From Bacteroidota bacterium (lineage in GTDB: Bacteria > Bacteroidota > Bacteroidia > Bacteroidales > VadinHA17), in the NCBI GenBank assembly GCA_030631445.1, contig DAOVLD010000023.1, positions 1 through 13,537 of the forward strand: DNA of 13,537 nucleotides, in the 5' to 3' direction. Numbering within the stretch: position 1 is the stretch's first letter; every line of letters begins with the position of its first letter. A program made the position numbers and the translations under genes. Below, piece after piece: positions 1 through 6,466 of this stretch. The notes beneath the pieces were generated by a model. That model was not told the DNA's origin. It saw only the letters and a list, made by a program, of their open reading frames with translations, and searched no databases.

Positions 1-296
1 GAGGACGGGATGCTTATCATATAGGTGCCAGCGGACTTATATACGGATTAGCATCTTTTCTGTTTTTCAGCGGGGTAATAAGAAATAATATGCGTTTGCT
101 GGCTATTTCATTATTAGTGGTGTTTTTGTATGGTAGTATGATATGGGGCATTTTCCCAATATTCCCGCAGGTATCATGGGAATCGCATATGCTTGGTAGT
201 ATTTCCGGGTTAGTGCTGGCGATATATTATCGAAAGCAAGGTCCGCAGGGGAAAAGATATGAATGGGAATTGGAAGAGGAGGACGAGATAATTTAA
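1..296 (+). CDS. Rhomboid-family intramembrane serine protease, C-terminal part (5' end outside window)
   Basis: Rhomboids cleave membrane proteins within the lipid bilayer using a Ser/His pair. The open frame runs from base 3 (GRDAYHIGASGLIYGLASF...) to TAA at 294-296, so the N-terminus lies outside the window. Visible here are the GASG motif, whose Ser is the usual nucleophile, in the first visible helix; a second hydrophobic helix (LLAISLLVVFLYGSMIWGIF); and a third helix opening with SHMLGSISG, where the H-x-x-G pattern supplies the usual catalytic His. A short charged cytosolic tail (ELEEEDEII) ends the protein. An internal ATG at 90 is not the start, because the coding sequence with the catalytic Ser precedes it. 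The stop overlaps the stop of the converging downstream gene by 4 bp. The substrate cannot be inferred. Confidence 0.85.
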   Translation, partial: GRDAYHIGASGLIYGLASFLFFSGVIRNNMRLLAISLLVVFLYGSMIWGIFPIFPQVSWESHMLGSISGLVLAIYYRKQGPQGKRYEWELEEEDEII

Positions 297-1345
297 TCTT
301 TCAAATTTGCAAAATATCTTTTCTCTTTATCTTCAATGTTTTCTTTTAATTCTTTTAATAGATCCTGATGACCGGAACGTGTTTTATCTGTGACCAGATT
401 TGTTGCTTCTGCCAAATCTTCTCTGGCATTTTCAAAATTATTCATCCACAGGTTTGCAACAGCACAATTATATATAAGCATCATTTTAATTTCGGGACTG
501 ATCCTGGACTTTTTACCACCGTCTGACTCTAAAATAGCTTTCTTCCATATTTCAATGGCAGCGTTAAATTCCTGATGTATTAAATCAGTATTATTCTGGT
601 TAGTAAGACCTTCAAAGGCTTTTTCTGTATGCCCAAAAGCTGTTTCAAGATCCTGGTAATTAAATTTTTTGCCCTTACCTGAAGCAATTTTAATTTTTTT
701 ACTTTTTTCAGGGTAACCATAATTGCTGTTTAATGTATTTTTCACCTGATTAAGCACTGATTTCATATATTTTTCCTGTTTTTCCAGCAACAATTTTTCC
801 TTTTCTTCATTAAATTTATTATTCAGACCTCCGGTGGAGTATTCCCATTTTCCAAAATCAAAATTCAGCAGATCTTTATCTGGCTTCACCTCCTGCTTAA
901 GCATTTCCTTACCATTTCCGGTAATTACAGTGAGTGTTACAGGATACTCACAGTGGATTTTGTAAAAATATCCTTTCATGTTTTCACCGGCGTTTACATT
1001 GTAAACCTCATCTGTTATAAGCTCTTTACCAAGTAACCTGAACTTTCCGAAAACCATGTCTATTATTAAGTCTCCTCCCTCCTTGATTTTTTTATAGCCT
1101 TGTATTTTCAGATACTGATTGTTAAGCTGGTCTGGTTTACCCATTTCGTCTGGAAGCTCGATCACAAGACGGGCTTCATAGGTTTTTATTTCATCAGGCA
1201 AAGGATAAAGAGGTAGTTGAGTATACTTAACCTTAGCATTATCAAAAGTCACCTTTTGGGCAAATCCCAATAATGGCAGGATTGATAAAATAAAAAGTAT
1301 AATGACTTTTTGCTTAGAACAAAATATATTCATTTTTGATTTCAT
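293..1345 (-). CDS. Secreted protein of unknown function with a C-terminal TPR-like helical region
   Basis: I do not recognise this 350-residue protein. It begins with a basic N-terminus and a hydrophobic core (VIILFILSILPLLGFAQ), which fits a signal peptide cleaved near residue 29-30. There is no lipobox Cys, so it is probably periplasmic or exported rather than a lipoprotein. Residues 31-175 look beta-rich. Residues 180-215 are highly charged and probably helical. The C-terminal third is helical, with a TPR-like segment near 290-320 (NCAVANLWMNNFENAREDLAEA). The start could be Met1 (1343-1345) or Met5; Met1 adds only MKSK. A TATATTTG box about 70 bases upstream fits a Bacteroidota promoter. 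The 3' end overlaps the rhomboid stop. A TPR scaffold or envelope role is only a guess. Confidence 0.8.
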   Translation of the reverse strand: MKSKMNIFCSKQKVIILFILSILPLLGFAQKVTFDNAKVKYTQLPLYPLPDEIKTYEARLVIELPDEMGKPDQLNNQYLKIQGYKKIKEGGDLIIDMVFGKFRLLGKELITDEVYNVNAGENMKGYFYKIHCEYPVTLTVITGNGKEMLKQEVKPDKDLLNFDFGKWEYSTGGLNNKFNEEKEKLLLEKQEKYMKSVLNQVKNTLNSNYGYPEKSKKIKIASGKGKKFNYQDLETAFGHTEKAFEGLTNQNNTDLIHQEFNAAIEIWKKAILESDGGKKSRISPEIKMMLIYNCAVANLWMNNFENAREDLAEATNLVTDKTRSGHQDLLKELKENIEDKEKRYFANLKD

Positions 1346-1412
1346 TAATGGTTATTTTATTTTATGGTTAACGATTTATTTATTTACAGTAAATCCTTGT
1401 TCCACAATTATT

Positions 1413-1420
1413 CAAATATA
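1413..1420 (-). promoter_or_regulatory. Putative -7 promoter box (TATATTTG) for the secreted protein gene
   Basis: On the minus strand the octamer TATATTTG matches the Bacteroidota -7 consensus TAnnTTTG exactly. Transcription would start about 6 bases downstream, leaving a leader of about 60 nt before the ATG at 1345. I see no good TTTG -33 element at the expected distance, so the call rests on one box in AT-rich DNA. Confidence 0.35.
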
Positions 1421-1469
1421 GTAGTTTAATTTGAATAGTATAAACCTTTTTGTAAAATGATTCAGTGTC

Positions 1470-1510
1470 TTCGCTTCGACTACGCTCAGCATAAAAAGTT
1501 TAGAATGACA
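1470..1510. repeat. Intergenic repeat remnant (TTCGACTACGCTCAGCAT ... ATGACA)
   Basis: A GC-richer patch within an AT-rich spacer reads TTCGACTACGCTCAGCAT, and ATGACA follows after 12 unrelated bases. From memory, uninterrupted forms close to this (a TTCGACT...CGCTCAGnATGACA element) recur in many bacterial spacers. This copy looks like a degenerate or interrupted one. There is no coding frame and no convincing terminator. The family assignment is a recollection, not a search. Confidence 0.4.
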
Positions 1511-1520
1511 AAATGAAGAA

Positions 1521-1603
1521 GTGTCTAAAGTGTCTAAAGTTTAAAGTGAACTAAAGTTGAGAAGAGAAGAGGAAGAAGTTTAAAGTGGCCTAAAGTTTAA
1601 AGT
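1521..1603. repeat. Degenerate CTAAAGT/TTAAAGT array 3' of tRNA-Asn
   Basis: Repeated (T)CTAAAG and TTTAAAG words fill this stretch. Two 23-nt direct repeats, at 1538-1560 and 1577-1599, agree at 20 positions. The part between them is purine-rich (GAGAAGAGAAGAGGAAGAAG). On the transcribed strand of the minus-strand tRNA-Asn gene it lies downstream of the 3' end, together with a single TGCCGACTG word at 1622-1630. That word belongs to the GCCGACT family seen at 3897 and 7959. No ORF is supported here. Confidence 0.6.
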
Positions 1604-1640
1604 AAATGAAGAAGTGTGGATTGCCGACTGGTTTATTTTG

Positions 1641-1714
1641 CTCCCCAGGTTGGACTCGAACCAACGACCCTCTGATTAACAGTCAGATGCTCTAACCAAC
1701 TGAGCTACTGAGGA
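1641..1714 (-). tRNA. tRNA-Asn (anticodon GTT)
   Basis: The minus strand folds into a full cloverleaf. The acceptor stem TCCTCAG pairs with CTGGGGA (one G-T pair), and G is the discriminator base. The D arm contains AGCTCAGTTGGTTAGAGC. The anticodon stem TCTGA/TCAGA encloses loop CTGTTAA, with anticodon GTT at 1678-1680. The T arm contains GGTTCGAGTCC. The 3' CCA is not encoded (the discriminator is followed by CAAAA) and must be added after transcription. The gene is 74 nt, stands alone, and is divergent from the kinase at 1893. Confidence 0.97.
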
Positions 1715-1750
1715 ATATTTTGCAAGCCAATTCTTTCAATGCTTAATTAA

Positions 1751-1767
1751 TGGTTTTTTGAAAACCA
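1751..1767. other. Small hairpin in the leader of tRNA-Asn
   Basis: TGGTTTT (1751-1757) and AAAACCA (1761-1767) form a perfect 7-bp stem with a TTG loop. It lies 37 bases upstream of the tRNA 5' end, between the proposed promoter and the tRNA. It may be a leader structure for processing or only AT-rich coincidence. Confidence 0.3.
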
Positions 1768-1793
1768 ATCCATTGACCAATTTTTTCGCGTGG

Positions 1794-1801
1794 CAAAAAT
1801 A
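1794..1801 (-). promoter_or_regulatory. Putative -7 box (TATTTTTG) for tRNA-Asn
   Basis: On the minus strand TATTTTTG matches TAnnTTTG, with a TTG triplet 20 bases upstream (1824-1822) at about the -33 position. It is the only such match between the tRNA and the divergent kinase in this orientation. The primary transcript would have a leader of about 70 nt to be removed, which makes the call moderate only. Confidence 0.4.
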
Positions 1802-1825
1802 AGTGCTTTTCTTAAATTATACAAT

Positions 1826-1833
1826 TATATTTG
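1826..1833 (+). promoter_or_regulatory. Putative -7 box (TATATTTG) for the PfkB-family kinase
   Basis: TATATTTG matches the Bacteroidota -7 consensus exactly, with a predicted start near 1840 and a leader of about 53 nt before the ATG at 1893. A -33 TTTG is not evident. The box overlaps the DNA expected to hold the -33 region of the opposite tRNA promoter, so the two divergent promoters may share polymerase contacts. Confidence 0.4.
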
Positions 1834-1892
1834 CAAAAAACAAGCAATAATCTATTGTGGTGCAATGAAAATTTTATAAAAAGGGTTTATAT

Positions 1893-2876
1893 ATGAAGAA
1901 AGTACTTGGTATGGGCAATGCCCTTGTAGATATTTTAATAAAACTGGAAAATGATAATGTGTTAGCAACCTATGATCTTCCTAAAGGGAGTATGCAACTG
2001 GTAGACAGGTTGAAGTCAGAAAGAATATTGGCAGGGACAGAGGATCTTGAAAAGACAATTGCTTCAGGTGGATCGGCTGCGAATACAATTCACGGATTGG
2101 CAGCATTGGGGGTTGGTACCGGATTTCTTGGTACAATAGGCAAAGATCATTGGGGAGAACTGTTTGAGCAGGATATTAGGAATAATAACATTGAACCAAA
2201 GCTTATATACAGCAACACAGAGTCGGGAAGAGCAATTGCACTGGTGTCAAAAGATTCGGAACGCACTTTTGCAACATTCCTGGGTGCGGCTGTGGAATTA
2301 TCTGCAGATAATATTGATGAGGAGATTTTCAGGGGTTATAACTATCTTCATATCGAAGGATATCTTGTACAGAACAAAGATTTGATAAGAAGAGCGGTTA
2401 TTCTGGCAAAGAAGCTTGGTTTAAAAGTATCGCTTGATCTGGCCAGCTATAATGTGGTAGAGGATAATCTTGATATGCTCAGGGAGCTTGTAAAAAACAA
2501 CGTGGATATATTATTTGCAAACGAGGAGGAAGCAAAAATTTTTACCGGGAAAAATCCCGGGGAAGCAATATTAGATATTGCAAAAGATGTGGAAATTGCA
2601 GTTGTTAAACTGGGAAAGAACGGATCCCTTATTAAAAGAGGGAATGAATTTACTGAAGTTGGTGTTGTAAAGGTGGATTGTATTGATACTACCGGTGCAG
2701 GTGATTTATATGCATCAGGGTTTTTATATGGGCTAATAAACGGAATGACCCTAAAGCGTTCCGGTGAAATTGGCGCATTACTTTCCGGGAGAGTTATTGA
2801 GATTATCGGGCCGAAACCGGATAAATCTATGTGGAATGAAATCAGGAAATTGATAAAATCAGGGCATATTATTTAA
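1893..2876 (+). CDS. PfkB/ribokinase-family sugar kinase, probable adenosine kinase
   Basis: This is probably a cytosolic adenosine kinase (adenosine + ATP to AMP + ADP) used in purine salvage. The 327 residues have the usual PfkB length and order. The N-terminus MKKVLGMGNALVDI carries the substrate-side Asp13. The first signature GGSAANT is at 59-65 with GTIGKD following near 80. The second signature DTTGAGD is at 265-271, where Asp271 is the catalytic base and GAG forms the anion hole. The GSMQLVD segment near 32-38 resembles bacterial proteins usually annotated as adenosine kinase. Other PfkB substrates, such as ribose or fructose-type sugars, cannot be excluded from sequence alone. The gene is divergent from tRNA-Asn, and its 3' end overlaps that of a deoxynucleoside kinase by 8 bp. 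Confidence 0.85.
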   Translation: MKKVLGMGNALVDILIKLENDNVLATYDLPKGSMQLVDRLKSERILAGTEDLEKTIASGGSAANTIHGLAALGVGTGFLGTIGKDHWGELFEQDIRNNNIEPKLIYSNTESGRAIALVSKDSERTFATFLGAAVELSADNIDEEIFRGYNYLHIEGYLVQNKDLIRRAVILAKKLGLKVSLDLASYNVVEDNLDMLRELVKNNVDILFANEEEAKIFTGKNPGEAILDIAKDVEIAVVKLGKNGSLIKRGNEFTEVGVVKVDCIDTTGAGDLYASGFLYGLINGMTLKRSGEIGALLSGRVIEIIGPKPDKSMWNEIRKLIKSGHII

Positions 2877-3486
2877 ATAAACCATGAATTTCAGCGTTGA
2901 TCTTATCAATAATTTCACGTAAATGCCCTGTATTATTCGGGAAATCGTAATCATCAGCTTCAACTATTAATAATTTCCCGAGGTTATATGTATCAATCCA
3001 TGCCTCATACCTTTCATTCAACCGTTTAAGGTAATCGATACGTATTGAAGTTTCATATTTCCGCCCTCTTTTCTGTATCTGGCTCACCAATGTTGGCACA
3101 GATGCCCTGAGGTATAAAAGCAGGTCGGGTGGCTGAATCATTGAACTCATAAGGTTAAATAATGTAGAATAATTATCAAAATCCCTTGTGGACAATAAAC
3201 CCATTGCATGAAGGTTCGGAGCAAAAATATAAGCATCTTCATAAATAGTGCGATCCTGAATAATTGTCTTTCCTGATTTGCGAATTTCAAGTATTTGATT
3301 AAACCTGCTATTAAGAAAATATATCTGAAGATTGAATGACCATCGCTGCATATCTTCGTAAAAATCATTTAGATATGGGTTTTCTTCTACATCTTCGTAG
3401 TGAGGTTTCCAACCAAAATGTTTGGCAAGTAATCCTGCGATTGTGGTTTTTCCCGAACCGATATTTCCAGCAACAGCGATATGCAT
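2869..3486 (-). CDS. Deoxynucleoside kinase (dGK/dAK/dCK family)
   Basis: This enzyme phosphorylates deoxynucleosides to dNMPs for DNA precursor salvage in the cytosol. The 205-residue length is normal for the bacterial family. The P-loop GNIGSGKT is at 7-14. The substrate-pocket segment EENPYLNDFYED lies near 34-45 and FNLQIYFLNSR at 51-61. The DRT version of the DRS motif at 78-80 follows QDRTIYED, and an Arg-rich lid (QKRGRKYE) is at 138-145. This pattern fits the deoxyguanosine/deoxyadenosine kinase branch, but base preference cannot be read with certainty. The gene converges on the PfkB kinase with an 8-bp overlap of the coding ends, leaving no room for a conventional terminator. About 480 bp of repeat-rich spacer lie upstream, with no clear promoter. 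Confidence 0.9.
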   Translation of the reverse strand: MHIAVAGNIGSGKTTIAGLLAKHFGWKPHYEDVEENPYLNDFYEDMQRWSFNLQIYFLNSRFNQILEIRKSGKTIIQDRTIYEDAYIFAPNLHAMGLLSTRDFDNYSTLFNLMSSMIQPPDLLLYLRASVPTLVSQIQKRGRKYETSIRIDYLKRLNERYEAWIDTYNLGKLLIVEADDYDFPNNTGHLREIIDKINAEIHGLFK

Positions 3487-3559
3487 ATTATTTAAATTTT
3501 TAATAAGTTAATAACTGTCTATAAAATCAAGCAAGTTTTAAATTAAACAGCCAGGTAGT

Positions 3560-3713
3560 AAATTAAAAATTACAAATTAAAAATTACAAAATACAAATAA
3601 ATTACAAATTCAAATATCTAAATATCAAAATTAGTTCTGTAATTGTTTTGGTAATTTGAATTTAGGAAATTGTTTATTATTTGGTATTTGGTGTTTGTCA
3701 TTTGTGATTTTCA
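3560..3713. repeat. Head-to-head arrays of AT-rich heptamers
   Basis: The left part is a 7-nt array: AAATTAA, AAATTAC, AAATTAA, AAATTAC, AAAATAC (3560-3594), continuing degenerately to about 3625. The right part is a 7-nt array on the opposite strand sense: ATTTGGT, ATTTGGT, GTTTGTC, ATTTGTG (3679-3706), preceded by GTAATTTGAATTTA near 3651-3664. The two halves are roughly inverted, so the region could fold into a long imperfect hairpin around 3634-3650. It lies in the 477-bp spacer between the GH3-family gene and the deoxynucleoside kinase. No ORF or RNA gene is supported. Confidence 0.65.
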
Positions 3714-3866
3714 ATATTTATTTTAACTATCGGACTTTAAAGATGGACTCTGTTTAGACGACGGTTAAAAGTATAAAATATTATGAGAAAATCATATGGG
3801 AAAGTAATTTAAAAATGCAATAATTATTTACATATTGTTAATTAGTTATTGTATTCACGAGATTGT

Positions 3867-3959
3867 GAGCCTTGCAATCCAGCGACCGCCAAAGGCTTGC
3901 CGACTGCCGACTGTTGACTGCCCGCCAGGATGACTCCGGTCGGACGGGCCGACTGATGA
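3867..3959. repeat. GC-rich GCCGACT repeat mosaic just 3' of the GH3-family gene
   Basis: This patch is much more GC-rich than its surroundings. It holds TTGCCGACTGCCGACTGT (3897-3914), an 18-mer repeated exactly at 7959-7976, then TGACTGCCCGCC, and finally GGGCCGACTGATGAG ending at 3960. CCCG (3921-3924) and CGGG (3944-3947) could pair around a CCAGGATGACTCCGGTCGGA core. It ends 4 bases before the stop of the minus-strand GH3-family gene, so it would form that transcript's 3' end. I see no coding potential. Confidence 0.6.
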
Positions 3960-3963
3960 GTTA

Positions 3964-5487
3964 TTATTTTCTTAAATGTTCGTTAATTATCAATAACTCC
4001 TCAATATATTTTCTGTCATTTGACAGACGGGGAACTTTGTTTTGTCCCCCCAGTTTCTTTTTGTTGTTAAACCAATTATAAAATACACCCGGCTTCAATT
4101 TTCTTATAATAAGTTTATCAAGTGTTATATTTTTATAACGTTTTGCCTCATAGTCAGAATTTAATGATATAAGTGCGTTATCTAATACTGTTGTAAAATA
4201 GTCAAGATTTTCCGGCTCAGTTTCAAATTCAATTAACCATTCGTGCTTACCTTTCTTATCGATATCCATAAAAACCGGAGCTGCTGTAAATTCGCTGATC
4301 TGGGTTTTTGTTTTGTTACAGGCAATTTCAAGAGCCTTTAAGGCATTATCAATTATCAGTTCTTCACCGAAAACGTTAATAAAGTGCACTGTACGTCCTG
4401 AGATTTTAAACTTATGTGGATATAGTGAAGTAAAAACAATAGTATCTCCTATTACATATCTCCATAAACCTCCATTAGTTGATATTATGATAGCATAATT
4501 CTTATTCATTTCCACGTTACCAACTGTATGAATTTTTGGATTTGGCTTATTGAATTCTTTCATTGGAATAAATTCATAAAAAATACCATAATCAAGCATC
4601 AGGAGCATGTCATCAAATGAGGGATCATCCTGTATTCCGAAAAAACCTTCAGATGCATTGTATGTTTCCATATAATTCATTTTTTCTGTAGGGATCAGTT
4701 TTTTAAACTGCTTCCGATAAGGTGTGAAACTTACTCCACCATGTGTGAAAAGCTCGAGATTTGGCCATATCTCCAGCAGATTATTTTTCCCGGTGTGCTT
4801 CAAAATATATTTAATCATAACCAGATTCCAGGAAGGAACCCCGGCCAGGCTTGTGACATTTTCATTAACAGTAACCTCTGTAATTTTCTCAAGTTTTTCT
4901 TCCCATTCATCCAACAAAGCAATTTTCTGGTGTGGGGTTCTCAGGAAATTAGCCCAGAAAGGAAGATTTTCTATTAGGATAGCAGATAAATCACCATAAT
5001 AAGATTGGTTACTGTAATTATTGATCCGGTGACTACCCCCCAGGGTCAATCCTTTACCTGTAAAGATTTTTGTTTCAGGAAAATTTGCCGTGTAAATAGC
5101 CAGAATATCTTTTCCTCCTCTAAAATGACATTCCTCAAGAGCATCTTTACTAACCGGAATGAATTTACTCCTGTCACTTGTTGTACCTGAAGATTTAGCA
5201 AACCATTTTATTTCACCAGGCCAGAATAGATCTTTTTCACCTTTACGGAGCCTGTTTACAAAAGGCATGATTTTTTCATATGATAGCAAAGGTAACCGTT
5301 CCTGAAACAGGTCAATTGTGTTTATTGATTTGTAATCATATTTCTTTCCCCATTCCGTATCAGAAGCCGATTTAAGAATCTTAAACAGCATATCTTCCTG
5401 GACCTCACACGGATATTTCTTAAAAAGCTCTATTTGATGAAGCCTTTTGGTGTTTAACCAGGATACTATGGAATTAATAAAAGGCAT
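3964..5487 (-). CDS. GH3-family acyl-adenylating enzyme, function unknown in bacteria
   Basis: GH3 proteins belong to the ANL-like adenylate-forming enzymes. In plants they join hormones such as auxin or jasmonate to amino acids through an acyl-AMP. This 507-residue protein has the family's full length. The ATP/AMP motif SSGTTSDRSK is at 99-108, matching the plant SSGTSxGxxK. YNASEG is at 276-281, and WRYVIGDTIVF (342-352) holds the third motif with the ribose-binding Asp. GRTVHFINVFGEEL (364-377) marks the hinge into the C-terminal domain. It has no signal peptide, so it is cytosolic. The acyl and amine substrates cannot be inferred, and a plant-hormone role is not implied. It lies 172 bp downstream of recO on the same strand, separated by a hairpin-forming repeat, so cotranscription is uncertain. 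Confidence 0.88.
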   Translation of the reverse strand: MPFINSIVSWLNTKRLHQIELFKKYPCEVQEDMLFKILKSASDTEWGKKYDYKSINTIDLFQERLPLLSYEKIMPFVNRLRKGEKDLFWPGEIKWFAKSSGTTSDRSKFIPVSKDALEECHFRGGKDILAIYTANFPETKIFTGKGLTLGGSHRINNYSNQSYYGDLSAILIENLPFWANFLRTPHQKIALLDEWEEKLEKITEVTVNENVTSLAGVPSWNLVMIKYILKHTGKNNLLEIWPNLELFTHGGVSFTPYRKQFKKLIPTEKMNYMETYNASEGFFGIQDDPSFDDMLLMLDYGIFYEFIPMKEFNKPNPKIHTVGNVEMNKNYAIIISTNGGLWRYVIGDTIVFTSLYPHKFKISGRTVHFINVFGEELIIDNALKALEIACNKTKTQISEFTAAPVFMDIDKKGKHEWLIEFETEPENLDYFTTVLDNALISLNSDYEAKRYKNITLDKLIIRKLKPGVFYNWFNNKKKLGGQNKVPRLSNDRKYIEELLIINEHLRK

Positions 5488-5552
5488 TTTATAACTATTA
5501 AACTTCTTTTAAGGTAATAAATTTTGTTCTTCACGATAACACAGGGTAAAAT

Positions 5553-5640
5553 TGGAATACTGGAATGTTGGAATGTTGGAATATTGGGGAAGATAGCATC
5601 CCATTTTTCCATTATTCCAGTATTCCATCATTCCATTCTT
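5553..5640. repeat. Inverted 8-nt tandem arrays forming a long hairpin 3' of recO
   Basis: Four direct 8-nt units of TGGAATnn (5553-5584) are followed by a short spacer, then five 8-nt units of CCAnnnTT type (5601-5640) that are their inverse. TGGAATACTGGAAT (5553-5566) is the exact reverse complement of 5614-5627. GGAATATTGGG (5578-5588) pairs with CCCATTTTTCC (5600-5610) at 9 of 11 positions. The element starts 20 bp past the recO stop (minus strand) and could end or protect that transcript. No U-tract typical of an intrinsic terminator is clear. Confidence 0.75.
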
Positions 5641-5659
5641 TTTTCTCCAAAGTTAGTGA

Positions 5660-6391
5660 TTATTCTTGATGAAAAACTTCTTTCATTATTTGAAAAGATC
5701 TGATCTCTCCCGAAAAAGATTGATGGAGTTTATAAAATTCTATTATTCTGGCAAGCAGGTTTGTTCTGGAAGCAGAACTAAGTTTCAGTAAATTTATTTT
5801 CTCAAAACTTGCGTTTTGTAAATTATTAAACAATCTGCTTTCCTTAAGATTAAGGTAATATGTGTGATTTGGAATTGCATGTACAAATACTCCGTTTTTA
5901 AGATCCAAAACAGGTGTTTGTTCTGAAAAATTATCATTGGGGTTAAAGCCAAGATATTTAGTGAGTTGGATTAGGAACAATAAATGAAAGTTTGAAATAC
6001 TTTTTTTTGCTATATCAAGGTAACGGATTGAGTTAAGGAGATATTCAAACAGGGGTTTATTGGCTTCTTCTTCAAGTAAAAACCGGTAAAGCATTTCACC
6101 AAGGAAAAGAGCTATAGTGCTTTTTTGAATATTATTTGGAATGGAAACAAAAGGTATAATATTATTATATTCTTTAATGCTTTGAAGTTCTCTTTTGGGG
6201 TTAAAAGAAATCTCAAGATCAAGAGCATAAAGAGGTTGGAAAAGATTTATTTTGACCTGTGATTTTTTCCTTCTTGCTCCCCTGACCAGGAAAGCCTGAC
6301 GACCTGATTTTTCAGTATAAATATATACTATCACGCTGGAATCAGAATATTTTATACGATGGAGAACAATCCCCCGTGTTTTTTGAAGCAT
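5660..6391 (-). CDS. recO: DNA repair protein RecO
   Basis: RecO is the recombination mediator that, with RecR and RecF, loads RecA onto SSB-coated single-stranded DNA. The 243-residue length is typical. The N-terminal OB-fold is recognisable in TRGIVLHRIKYSDSSVIVYIYTEKSGRQAFLVRGAR (about residues 5-40), and the helical C-terminal part contains FLLEEEANKPLFEYL, FHLLFLIQLTKYLGFNP and the terminal MKEVFH. The protein contains no Cys, so the zinc-finger motif present in some RecO proteins is absent. This matches Bacteroidota RecO as I know them. The gene is divergent from the cyclase-HD gene with 75 bp between starts. recR and recF are not in the window. Confidence 0.9.
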   Translation of the reverse strand: MLQKTRGIVLHRIKYSDSSVIVYIYTEKSGRQAFLVRGARRKKSQVKINLFQPLYALDLEISFNPKRELQSIKEYNNIIPFVSIPNNIQKSTIALFLGEMLYRFLLEEEANKPLFEYLLNSIRYLDIAKKSISNFHLLFLIQLTKYLGFNPNDNFSEQTPVLDLKNGVFVHAIPNHTYYLNLKESRLFNNLQNASFEKINLLKLSSASRTNLLARIIEFYKLHQSFSGEIRSFQIMKEVFHQE

Positions 6392-6438
6392 TAATTGGCT
6401 TTTATATATATCAATGGCAACATATAAAAAAAATATGT

Positions 6439-6446
6439 ATTTTTAT
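6439..6446 (+). promoter_or_regulatory. Weak -7-like box (TATTTTTA) for the soluble cyclase-HD gene
   Basis: TATTTTTA matches TAnnTTTG at all but the last position and lies 20 bases before the ATG at 6467, giving a very short leader. The 75-bp gap shared with divergent recO holds no better candidate on this strand. It is AT-rich enough for chance. Confidence 0.2.
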
Positions 6447-6466
6447 GTGCAACTAAAAAAAATCTG

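Noticed and set aside
1834..1892. Riboswitch in the kinase leader
   Set aside because: The leader is only about 55 nt, AT-rich, and shows no conserved aptamer core such as a purine-riboswitch three-way junction.
3560..3713. CRISPR array
   Set aside because: Units are 7 nt, contiguous and degenerate, with no 20-40 nt repeats, no unique spacers and no cas genes nearby.
3867..3959. Insertion-sequence end or attachment site
   Set aside because: There is no transposase or integrase, no target-site duplication, and the tRNA gene is 2 kb away. It fits a short-word repeat better.
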